Source: Acinetobacter nosocomialis (GTDB lineage Bacteria; Pseudomonadota; Gammaproteobacteria; Pseudomonadales; Moraxellaceae). From it: 64,000 nucleotides of DNA. Position 1 is the first letter of the stretch. Each line of letters opens with the position of its first letter. The notes beneath the pieces were generated by a model. It had not been told where the DNA came from and made no database searches. It saw nothing but the letters and a program-made list of their open reading frames with translations. Location: assembly GCA_025736915.1 (NCBI GenBank), contig CP107049.1, forward strand, positions 1,736,001-1,800,000, given 5' to 3'. Shown one piece after another: positions 15,883-23,495 of this stretch. A program made the translations under genes and the position numbers.

Positions 15883-17247
15883 TTAAATGGCTACCTCTTT
15901 ACCAAACAACTGCGTTAAATCACGTCGTGCAGCATCATCAAGAGACTGTTTGTCGACTTTAATATAAGCAACTTGCTGGTCAGGCATCACCACAACTTCT
16001 TCAATACCACGAATTGCCAATAGCTGTGTGGTCCACTCATTCACCTGTTGCACTTGCGGCAATGGCAGCACAATCGATGACAAATACCGCGGCTGAGCTA
16101 AACCAAAACTAATTAGCAACCATATTATAGCAATCCCTGCTAAGACACTCCATCCAATCGCAGTATTATGTAACATCAATAATTGACCACCCAAGGTGCC
16201 ACCAAAAAAAGCACCTAAGAACTGGCTACTGGCATTTACACCCATAGCGGTAGCTTTTGACTGAATTGGAGCTGACTTTGACAACCAAGAAGGCAATAAA
16301 GCTTCCATTACATTAAAGGCAATAAAGAAAATACCTAAGCCTGCGAGCAAGACATATTTAGACTGATAACCAAATATTAGAAGCAGCAACCCCACAATAA
16401 TGCCTGTAATTGCCGTTAAGAAAATGCCTCGCATTTTGCGATATTTTTCAGCGATGATAATGCTTGGAAATGCAAAAAATAAACTAATGACCAAAAGTGG
16501 CAAATACACCAAACCGTGGCTCGCTAAAGGAATATGCGCGAACTCGATAAGCTGTGAAGGCACATAAATAAACATGGCAGTCAGCAATAAATGCAATGCA
16601 AAAACCGAAACATGTAAACGGTTTAAATCACCCATTTGAATGACTTGCTTAAGCTGTGCCATGTAGCCTTGCTGATAGTTACGATGATGGCGAGTCACTT
16701 TAGGTACAAGCAATAGCATCGCAATCGCAATCAAACCCATAATGGTCGTGACAAAGAATAATCCTGAAATACCGACAAGACTTGTGAGCCAAGGCCCAAG
16801 GCTAAACGCGACAACAAAAGATAAACCAATACTCATGCCCATAGCAGCCATGGCTTTAGTACGCTGCTCTTCACGCGTCACATCAGCTAAAAGTGCCATG
16901 ACTACTGCCGAAACCGCCCCAGCACCAGCGATGGCACGGCCAATAATCACGCCATAAATCGTGTCAGATAAACCCGCAATTGCACCACCAATAGCAAAGA
17001 GCAATAAGCCAAAGACTACAAGCGGTTTACGGCTAAAACGGTCAGCCAGCAAGCTAAATGGAATTTGTAAAATCGCCTGACTTAAACCATATACACCTAC
17101 GGCCAAACCAATAAGTGCCGGAGTCGCATATTGATATGACTGCCCGACTACAGAGAAGACAGGAATAATCATGAACAAACCCAACATGCGTAGCGCAAAA
17201 ATACTACTTAAAGCAAAAGTTGAGCGGCGTTCCAAAGCATTCATCAT
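15883..17247 (-). CDS. yajR: MFS transporter with C-terminal YAM domain (YajR-like)
   Basis: It has 12 transmembrane helices, MFS motif A (LADRFSRKPLVVFG) and a soluble C-terminal segment (RGIEEVVVMPDQQVAYIKVD) like the ferredoxin-like YAM domain that distinguishes YajR. From the ATG at 17247 the length is 454 aa, as in E. coli YajR. YajR is a proton-driven exporter with unproven substrate. A TATAAT lies near 17280 on the minus strand, giving a leader of only about 20 nt. It sits upstream of ssb on the same strand. Confidence 0.85.
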   Translation of the reverse strand: MMNALERRSTFALSSIFALRMLGLFMIIPVFSVVGQSYQYATPALIGLAVGVYGLSQAILQIPFSLLADRFSRKPLVVFGLLLFAIGGAIAGLSDTIYGVIIGRAIAGAGAVSAVVMALLADVTREEQRTKAMAAMGMSIGLSFVVAFSLGPWLTSLVGISGLFFVTTIMGLIAIAMLLLVPKVTRHHRNYQQGYMAQLKQVIQMGDLNRLHVSVFALHLLLTAMFIYVPSQLIEFAHIPLASHGLVYLPLLVISLFFAFPSIIIAEKYRKMRGIFLTAITGIIVGLLLLIFGYQSKYVLLAGLGIFFIAFNVMEALLPSWLSKSAPIQSKATAMGVNASSQFLGAFFGGTLGGQLLMLHNTAIGWSVLAGIAIIWLLISFGLAQPRYLSSIVLPLPQVQQVNEWTTQLLAIRGIEEVVVMPDQQVAYIKVDKQSLDDAARRDLTQLFGKEVAI

Positions 17248-17340
17248 ATCAATACACGTTATCAAACTAGGCAAATTATAAGCCGATTCGTTTCTAAAAA
17301 TACGGGAGAGATGATTTAAAATAACGATTTCGGCTGAAAA

Positions 17341-17369
17341 AAATAAAGAGGCATTTAGCCTCTTTATTC
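17341..17369 (-). terminator. terminator of the TerC-like gene
   Basis: Perfect stem AAAGAGGC/GCCTCTTT with a loop ATTTA. It lies 25 bp past the stop of the 360-aa gene on the minus strand, and A/T tracts flank it. Confidence 0.75.
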
Positions 17370-17393
17370 TATCGAACTTTACTGAAAATTAGC

Positions 17394-18476
17394 TTAAGAC
17401 GACTCTTGTTCGCGTTTCGCATATTGGATAGATGCAATCACTGCCCATGCAATAAATGCAACACCAATGAGGCCTGTCACGACTTCCGGTATATGTAAAC
17501 CTGTACCACTTGCAATCATAATGAAAGCCAAAGCACCAATCGCATAATGGGCACCATGCTCTAAGAACACATAAGCGTCTAATGTGCCCTTTTCAACAAG
17601 ATAAACTGTCATTGAACGAACGAACATCGCACCAATTGCAAGACCCAACATAATCACGACAACGTCGCTGGTAATTGCAAATGCACCAATTACACCATCA
17701 AAACTAAATGATGCATCTAACACTTCAAGGTATAAGAAACCGCCCAAACCGGCTTTAATCACACCAGAAGCAGCGCCTGAACCATCTTGCATGACTGCAT
17801 TACCATCTTCATCAATTTCAGGTTCGCCGCCCAATAAATGGCTAAGAACTTGCACACCAATGTAAACCACAATGCCCCAAACGCCAGCCATGGTTACAGC
17901 TAAACGTTCATGATCTTCAACATAGCCCGCCATTACAATTAAAGCGATGAGTGCAATAAAAACAGACATTGCCGGTACGTTTGCCAAGTCAGATAATTTG
18001 ACTTCAAGCCATCTAAACCAATGCGTTTCTTTCTCTTCGTCAAAGAAGAAGTTTAAGAAAACCAACAATAAGAATGTTCCACCGAAAGCTGAGATTTCAG
18101 CATGGTGAGCCATTAAACGTTCCGAGTAAGTTTTTGGATCATTGAGTGCCATTTTAGCAACTTCAATAAAGCCCATATCGGCAGTCATAGAAACGATCAA
18201 TACAGGGAAAATCAAACGCATACCAAAAACGGCGATTAAAATACCGATTGTCAAAAAGATCATTTTCCAGAAATGATCCCACCCACGAAGTACCGATGCA
18301 TTTACGACAGCATTGTCAAAAGATAATGAAACCTCCATTACAGCTAAAATGGCAGTAATGGTTAAAGCTTTAAGCATGGTAGACACGCCTGCTTCAGGTC
18401 CATGGGTAAAACCCCAGTAAGCGGCGAGTGCTAAACACACCACCGTAAAAAATATCGAAAATCGGAAATGCTTCAT
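17394..18476 (-). CDS. TerC/DUF475-family membrane protein
   Basis: The 360-aa protein has about nine helices and the conserved acidic motifs of the TerC superfamily: MEVSLSFDNAVVNASVLRGW near residue 50 and EVLDASFSFDGVIGAFAIT in the second half. Relatives export Mn2+ or help metalate exported proteins, or confer tellurite resistance. The role of DUF475 proteins is not settled. A cytoplasmic loop with EEKETHW and EPEIDEDGN may bind metal. I see no yybP-ykoY element upstream, unlike the GDT1 gene at 61 kb. Monocistronic by position. Confidence 0.85.
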   Translation of the reverse strand: MKHFRFSIFFTVVCLALAAYWGFTHGPEAGVSTMLKALTITAILAVMEVSLSFDNAVVNASVLRGWDHFWKMIFLTIGILIAVFGMRLIFPVLIVSMTADMGFIEVAKMALNDPKTYSERLMAHHAEISAFGGTFLLLVFLNFFFDEEKETHWFRWLEVKLSDLANVPAMSVFIALIALIVMAGYVEDHERLAVTMAGVWGIVVYIGVQVLSHLLGGEPEIDEDGNAVMQDGSGAASGVIKAGLGGFLYLEVLDASFSFDGVIGAFAITSDVVVIMLGLAIGAMFVRSMTVYLVEKGTLDAYVFLEHGAHYAIGALAFIMIASGTGLHIPEVVTGLIGVAFIAWAVIASIQYAKREQESS

Positions 18477-18739
18477 GGATCAGACCTATACCAAGAACTA
18501 AATTTAATCTTTCTTAAAAACCGCGGCTATTATATCGATAATTAATCACAAAACGATGTTGTTTTATGCCGTTATTACCTTTACTTTATCTCCATGTTTA
18601 ATAAAGAAATTTATAATATTTAATTAACTTATTAATCGTATTAAATATTTTCTTGCGATATATCTACCATTATTATTTTTGTATTTTAAAATTGATTTAA
18701 AATCCGGTTCAGCTGTCTTATTTTAAATGGAATGATTTT

Positions 18740-19414
18740 ATGCTTTTTTCTCAAGAACTCTGGCAACGCAATTTAAATTTATATCAAAAAATTCTCGACC
18801 TGCCTTTCAATCAGAAACTTGCTAACGGTACTTTAGATAAAGAAGCTTTTTGTCATTATGTTATTCAAGATGCTCAATATTTAGTGGCCTATGGTCGTGT
18901 GCTTGCTGTTGCAGCAGCAAAGGCCTTTGAGGCTGACGATATTATGCAATTTTCAGATGCAGCTAAAATTGCAATTGTGGTTGAACGTAGCTTGCATGAT
19001 GACTTCATGAAAAACTTTGGGGTAACCAAAGAAGAATTTAAAAACACCCCATTAACTTTAGCAGGCCATCATTACACTTCATTTTTAACAGCAACGGCTT
19101 GGTCTGAGAGCTACCCTGTTGTACTCGCTGCCCTTTTACCGTGCTTCTGGATTTATGCTGAAGTTGGTAAAGATATTGTAAATAAATCAATTCCTAATAA
19201 CCCTTACCAAGCATGGATTGATACCTATGCAGGCGAAGAGTTTCATACCGCTGTTCGCAATGTGATTGCCACAGTAGACAAAGTTGCCGCACGCTGTGAT
19301 GCAGATACTTTAGAAAAAATGCATGCCGCTTACACGATGGGTGCAAAACTTGAATGGTTATTTTGGGATAGCGCATACCACCAAAGACAATGGTTAGGTT
19401 TAGACCATATTTAA
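18740..19414 (+). CDS. tenA: TenA-family thiaminase II / aminopyrimidine aminohydrolase
   Basis: The 224-aa all-helical protein keeps the active-site residues of Bacillus TenA at the same positions: Asp44 (VIQDAQYL), nucleophile Cys135 (LLPCFWIYAEVGK) and Glu205 (KLEWLFWDSAY). TenA hydrolyses amino-HMP precursors in thiamine salvage. I see no TPP riboswitch in the 263-bp upstream gap, which is only AT-rich. A MerR regulator follows 64 bp downstream, but a link is not evident. Confidence 0.92.
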   Translation: MLFSQELWQRNLNLYQKILDLPFNQKLANGTLDKEAFCHYVIQDAQYLVAYGRVLAVAAAKAFEADDIMQFSDAAKIAIVVERSLHDDFMKNFGVTKEEFKNTPLTLAGHHYTSFLTATAWSESYPVVLAALLPCFWIYAEVGKDIVNKSIPNNPYQAWIDTYAGEEFHTAVRNVIATVDKVAARCDADTLEKMHAAYTMGAKLEWLFWDSAYHQRQWLGLDHI

Positions 19415-19478
19415 AACTTCAAAAGAATCGGTCAGATGGTTCATACCTGATCGATTCTCAATAAAATGTGAGATAAAT

Positions 19479-19850
19479 ATGTATATTGGTGAATTAGCAT
19501 CTTTAACTGGAGCCACTCCTAAAGCGATTCGGCATTATGAAAAATTAGGCTTGCTACCAGTCGCAAAAAGAAAAGGCAATTATCGTGTTTATGAAGAGAT
19601 TGATGTCAAATCAGTTAAGATGATTCGCCTTGCACAAGCAGTAGGATTTAGCCTTTCCGAGCTTTATGACTTGTCAGCTTTAAAATATAAAAATAATCAC
19701 TTTCCGGTAGAAATTGCGCAGCAGCTTATTCAAAAAAAGAATCAACAAATTATTGAGCAAAAAGAAGCATTAAATCGTTTACAAGAAGATTTAAAACAGC
19801 TGGAAGACGAGATTATTGAAACTTATATTACCAATAAAATTTCTGCCTAA
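19479..19850 (+). CDS. MerR-family transcriptional regulator
   Basis: The 123-aa product has the MerR winged helix at the very N-terminus (MYIGELASLTGATPKAIRHYEKLGLL, then GNYRVYEE) and a long C-terminal coiled coil (QQIIEQKEALNRLQEDLKQLEDEI). There are no cysteines in the C-terminal part, so it is not a thiol metal sensor. Its likely target is the SDR gene 103 bp downstream, whose promoter has a MerR-type stretched spacer. Confidence 0.88.
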   Translation: MYIGELASLTGATPKAIRHYEKLGLLPVAKRKGNYRVYEEIDVKSVKMIRLAQAVGFSLSELYDLSALKYKNNHFPVEIAQQLIQKKNQQIIEQKEALNRLQEDLKQLEDEIIETYITNKISA

Positions 19851-19892
19851 AACAACTTATTAAAATCTATAAATAGCTTACAAAATGAGTGC

Positions 19893-19923
19893 TTGACTCT
19901 GCCCTTAGGGACAAGGTTTATCG
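19893..19923 (+). promoter_or_regulatory. MerR-type promoter/operator of the SDR gene
   Basis: TTGACT (19893-19898) and TTATCG (19918-19923) are 19 bp apart, as in promoters activated by MerR proteins through DNA distortion. The spacer centre is the near-palindrome GCCCTTAGGGAC. It sits directly downstream of the merR gene and about 30 bp before the SDR start. Confidence 0.6.
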
Positions 19924-19953
19924 TAATAACTCCTTTTATTACGGATAAATAAA

Positions 19954-20760
19954 ATGAGTGCTCATCTTTCTACATTTAAAAATTCAACAGCATTAATTAC
20001 AGGTGCATCTTCAGGAATCGGTAAAGCCTATGCTAAAAAAATTGCATCTTTAGGAATTCATCTGATTTTAACGGCACGTTCCGAACAAAAATTAAATGAT
20101 TTAGCCGATGAACTCAGAAAAAAATATAGCGTAAATGTTGAGGTGATTGTTTTAGATTTAGCTCAACCCGATTCAGCTCAGACCTTATTTAATGAAGTGC
20201 AAGCTAGAAAATTATCGGTAGAAATTTTAATTAACAACGCAGGGTTTGGGAAATGGACTAAGTTTCTAGATCAATCCATTTCTACCTATCAAGAAATGAT
20301 CACGCTAAATATCAGCAGTGTAACGTCTTTGTGCTATTTATTTTTACCACATATGCTTGCGAACAAAAAAGGCATCATGATTAATATTTCGTCGACAGGT
20401 GCCTTCCAACCTCTCCCTTATATTGCTGTTTATGGCGCAACTAAATCTTATGTTCTGCAGTTTACTGAAGCACTTGCAGGGGAATATGGCACTTCGGGTG
20501 TTAAGTTTATCGCTGTTTGCCCAGGCAATACCGAAACCAATTTTACTCAGGTCGCAAATGCTGATACCAGTGGAATGAAAAGCTCTACGGTAGATGACGT
20601 TGTCTCTGCAACAGTTAGAGCGTTAGATAAAAATAAAGCAACGGTTGTGGTGGGTTGTAGCAATTATTTAACGTCTCAATTGCCCCGCATTCTTTCCCGC
20701 AAAAAAATGATTAATTTAGTCGAAGGTATGCTCAGAACGCGTATTGTTGAGCAGTCATAA
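19954..20760 (+). CDS. short-chain dehydrogenase/reductase
   Basis: This 268-aa classical SDR has the NAD(P)-binding motif TGASSGIGKAYA, the NNAG motif (INNAGFGKW), the catalytic Ser of NISSTGAFQPL and the YGATK Tyr/Lys pair in AVYGATKSYV. The basic residue in TARSEQK at the end of beta-2 favours NADPH. The substrate is unknown. It is likely induced by the adjacent MerR protein. Confidence 0.9.
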   Translation: MSAHLSTFKNSTALITGASSGIGKAYAKKIASLGIHLILTARSEQKLNDLADELRKKYSVNVEVIVLDLAQPDSAQTLFNEVQARKLSVEILINNAGFGKWTKFLDQSISTYQEMITLNISSVTSLCYLFLPHMLANKKGIMINISSTGAFQPLPYIAVYGATKSYVLQFTEALAGEYGTSGVKFIAVCPGNTETNFTQVANADTSGMKSSTVDDVVSATVRALDKNKATVVVGCSNYLTSQLPRILSRKKMINLVEGMLRTRIVEQS

Positions 20761-20775
20761 AAAATGCTTCAATTT

Positions 20776-20806
20776 AAAAGATTAAGGGATTTCTCTTAAT
20801 CTTTTA
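20776..20806. terminator. bidirectional terminator
   Basis: Perfect 11-bp stem AAAAGATTAAG/CTTAATCTTTT between two convergent genes; the low GC content makes it moderate in strength. Confidence 0.6.
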
Positions 20807-21145
20807 ATGCTGAAATAGCTGCCAGCCATAAATTAAACCTGCCGCAGCGACCACCCAACATAAAGTTGCCAAGCCTAGACACGACCACATCGACATGCGT
20901 GTTGCGAGCATATAAACAGCCACTAAATAAATGGCATAAGGAATAAGTGACCATAGACCAAACAGAGCCGTTTTTTGTAATGCCTCGGCCCCTTTTTGCT
21001 GATAGACAATCACATGAGCAATCAAAGCAAAGGTAGGAAAAAGCGGGACTAAACCAGCAATATAAAATGCCTTACTTTTCGATAAAATCGAAATAATGAG
21101 GACAACCCCAGCCCCCAACATACATTTTAAAAATAACGCCCACAT
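20804..21145 (-). CDS. glpM: GlpM-family inner-membrane protein
   Basis: A 113-aa protein with four hydrophobic helices. The motifs LSKSKAFYIAGLVPLFPTFALIAH and LWSLIPYAIYLVAVY are typical of GlpM, a small membrane protein linked to alginate production in Pseudomonas but of unknown biochemistry. The ATG is preceded by GGATC. It follows a DUF1304 gene on the same strand. Confidence 0.8.
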   Translation of the reverse strand: MWALFLKCMLGAGVVLIISILSKSKAFYIAGLVPLFPTFALIAHVIVYQQKGAEALQKTALFGLWSLIPYAIYLVAVYMLATRMSMWSCLGLATLCWVVAAAGLIYGWQLFQH

Positions 21146-21197
21146 GCGCTGATCCTATCTGGCCATTTCCATATTAAAACGCTGTATTGTGCGCTTT

Positions 21198-21551
21198 TTA
21201 AAGAAAATTAACAGCGACTAAAGCAATCAAAGCTGGAACTGCCTGAATATAAATAATCTTTTTACTGGCAGTCAGCCCGCCATAAATACCTGCAATCAGT
21301 ACACAGCCTAAAAAGAAGTTGGCAATTGATGTCGTAAACGGTGCATCAGCCAATAAAGACCAAAATAAACCCGCCGCTAAAAAGCCATTATAAAGCCCTT
21401 GGTTTTGTGCCATCACTTTGGTGAGCTTTGCTTTTTCAGCATTATTTCCAAAGGCTTTCATGCCATAAGGTTTATCCCACAAAAACATCTCTAACACTAA
21501 AATATAGACATGTAATATCGCGATAAGCGCAATGAATATTTGTCCGATCAT
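21198..21551 (-). CDS. DUF1304 membrane protein
   Basis: The 117-aa product has four helices and the DUF1304 features LHVYILVLEMFLW and AQNQGLYNGFLAAGL. The function of the family is unknown. AAGGAAAACTAT precedes the ATG. It stands 52 bp upstream of glpM on the same strand. Confidence 0.85.
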   Translation of the reverse strand: MIGQIFIALIAILHVYILVLEMFLWDKPYGMKAFGNNAEKAKLTKVMAQNQGLYNGFLAAGLFWSLLADAPFTTSIANFFLGCVLIAGIYGGLTASKKIIYIQAVPALIALVAVNFL

Positions 21552-21579
21552 ATAGTTTTCCTTTTTATTTTAAAGATAT

Positions 21580-21611
21580 GAAAAAAGACCAGTCTCTCGA
21601 CTGATCTTTTA
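21580..21611 (-). terminator. terminator after the oxidoreductase gene
   Basis: Stem AAAAGACCAGTC/GACTGATCTTTT with one mismatch and a short loop. It lies just past the stop of the minus-strand oxidoreductase. Confidence 0.75.
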
Positions 21612-21616
21612 ATGTT

Positions 21617-22594
21617 TTACGGTTTTAACAACACTTTGCCTTGTCGAGCACCTTGTGTTGCTTTTTGAGCAGCTGTTTTAATCTCATCAAAACTAAATAC
21701 ACCTTCTACAGGCAAAATTAATTTTTTCTGAGTCGCTAGCGTTAATAACTCAATAATCAGTTCCTTTTTACGAGTAGCTGGCATTTCTTTATTGACCACA
21801 CTCGCCCAGAACCCTTTTACTGTTGCTTGTTTGAAAATCAAATCACCCGATGAAATTTGCATGGTTTCACCAGTCATACTGCCAAACGAAACCAATAGAC
21901 TATTTTCACTGAGTAGATTCAGCATTTCACCACTTGCGCTGCCACCAATTGAGTCCACACCAGCAATGAGAGGTTGGTCACCATGAATTTGTTTAACTTG
22001 CTCTTTCCAGTTTGGCTGATCAGTCGCAACAACATGTTGAATACCTAATGCTTGCATCTCGGCAATTGCATCAGTACGACGAACTAAATTAATTACAGGT
22101 AAACCACGTGCCTGTGCAATCATCGCAACTGTTTTACCTACTGCACCATTCGCTGTGTTTTGAATGAGCCATTGACCCGGTTGAACGTTAACAAAATCTA
22201 AAAGCATCAGGGCACTAATTGGCATACCAATCAGTTGCGCTGCTGTCTCATCATCAATTTCATTATTTAAAGGAATAAGGCCTTGCGCTGGTGCAATAAA
22301 GTATTCAGCCCAACTGCCATGAACAGATGCAACTGCGATACGTTGCCCTACCTGTACATGAGTAACGCCTTCGCCCAACGCATCAATAATACCAACGGCT
22401 TCACTACCGCCAATCGCAGGTAAGGTCGGCTTGTAGCCATAGCTTCCACGTACTGTCCATACATCATGATTATGAATCGGAGACATGATGGTTTTAATAC
22501 GCACTTCGCCTGCTTTTGGTTCTGGCTTTGGCATATCCGCCTGCTCTAAAACGTCTACAGGTTCGCCAAAATTACGATGGATAATACTTCGCAT
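21617..22594 (-). CDS. zinc-type alcohol dehydrogenase-like / quinone oxidoreductase (MDR family)
   Basis: The 325-aa protein is an MDR enzyme. It has a GroES-like N-terminus (GGSEAVGIIDALGEGVTHVQVGQRIAV) and a Rossmann domain (NTANGAVGKTVAMIAQARGL) without the structural zinc cysteines. This resembles the MECR/YhdH-like NADPH reductases of enals and quinones. It begins 3 bp after the tetR stop, with GAGGAATAAAGC before its ATG, so both genes form one operon. Confidence 0.85.
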   Translation of the reverse strand: MRSIIHRNFGEPVDVLEQADMPKPEPKAGEVRIKTIMSPIHNHDVWTVRGSYGYKPTLPAIGGSEAVGIIDALGEGVTHVQVGQRIAVASVHGSWAEYFIAPAQGLIPLNNEIDDETAAQLIGMPISALMLLDFVNVQPGQWLIQNTANGAVGKTVAMIAQARGLPVINLVRRTDAIAEMQALGIQHVVATDQPNWKEQVKQIHGDQPLIAGVDSIGGSASGEMLNLLSENSLLVSFGSMTGETMQISSGDLIFKQATVKGFWASVVNKEMPATRKKELIIELLTLATQKKLILPVEGVFSFDEIKTAAQKATQGARQGKVLLKP

Positions 22595-22597
22595 GCT

Positions 22598-23200
22598 TTA
22601 TTCCTCTATCGGTTTTATGAGTTGTTGGGTCGTTTCTAAGGCTAGGTGTAAATGTGCTTTGTCTTGCGACAATTTTGTGAGCAAGGCTGCACCTATCCAT
22701 AACTGATACATGACTTGCGCAGTTTTTAAAGGCTCAATATGTTTTGGAATTGATCCTTCTTGTTGCCCTTCTTTGAGTAGCAAAGCCAAACGTTGCGTTA
22801 GTTTGTACACACCATCATTAAGAATTTGGCGCATATCTTCTGACAAATCGGAAACCTCGGCTGCCAATTTCACGATGAGGCAATTTTCAGCCCAGCTACC
22901 ATTGACCGGATCATCAATCCACGCCTGCCATAACGCCATCAAACGGGCGTGGGCACTTTGCTCAGTGTGTTGCCAAAGTTGTTCCATACGAACTTTATAG
23001 TCCGCCATGTACTGCTCTAGCAACGCACAGCCAAATGCCTCTTTTGAAGCAAAGTAGTGATAGAACGAACCTTTGGGTACGTCACAAGCCTTTAAAATTT
23101 CTTGCAAACCAACACCAACAAACCCTTTACGTAGTACCAGCTCAAAGCTGGTATCTAAGATGTGTTGTCGGGTAGTTTCGCTTTTGTTTAATCGTTTCAT
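22598..23200 (-). CDS. TetR-family repressor
   Basis: The 200-aa regulator starts with a typical TetR DNA-binding domain (TRQHILDTSFELVLRKGFVG, then DVPKGSFYHYFASKEAFG). The C-terminal domain resembles the NemR/AcuR type. A GTG two codons upstream is also possible. A palindrome TAGAC-N5-GTCTA lies about 20 bp before it. It likely represses itself and the oxidoreductase in the same operon in response to an electrophile. Confidence 0.88.
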   Translation of the reverse strand: MKRLNKSETTRQHILDTSFELVLRKGFVGVGLQEILKACDVPKGSFYHYFASKEAFGCALLEQYMADYKVRMEQLWQHTEQSAHARLMALWQAWIDDPVNGSWAENCLIVKLAAEVSDLSEDMRQILNDGVYKLTQRLALLLKEGQQEGSIPKHIEPLKTAQVMYQLWIGAALLTKLSQDKAHLHLALETTQQLIKPIEE

Positions 23201-23221
23201 GAACACATCATAAACAACTAT

Positions 23222-23236
23222 TAGACCAGTCGTCTA
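23222..23236. promoter_or_regulatory. TetR operator palindrome
   Basis: TAGACCAGTCGTCTA has perfect TAGAC/GTCTA arms around CAGTC. It is similar to the TAGACC-N4-GGTCTA boxes bound by NemR-type repressors and stands upstream of tetR. Confidence 0.6.
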
Positions 23237-23495
23237 GTAAAATTATGTAGCTTGTAAAAATATGCGAGAGTAGAAATGTAGAACGAGGAGTGTTAAAAAT
23301 ACAATCTGCTTATTTAAACAAATTTTGTCGATTGTCGTTTAACCGTCACAATTTGTCGCTTTAAATCATTTTGTAGCACTTGAACAATTTTAAATCGTTA
23401 TCATATATAGGGTCTGTTGTTTATAACCAGTCACACCTCCCTGCGACTGATCAATCGACACCTAAATTTTCATTAATACATAATTGAGATGTTTT

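Noticed and set aside
18477..18739. TPP riboswitch before tenA
   Set aside because: The conserved THI-box sequence CTGAGA is absent; the region is plain AT-rich DNA.
23406..23418. TATAGGGTCTGTT, identical to 13 bp at the left edge of the MITE-like element
   Set aside because: No second, inverted end (AACAGACCC) is nearby, so this is not another element; it is probably chance in a promoter region.
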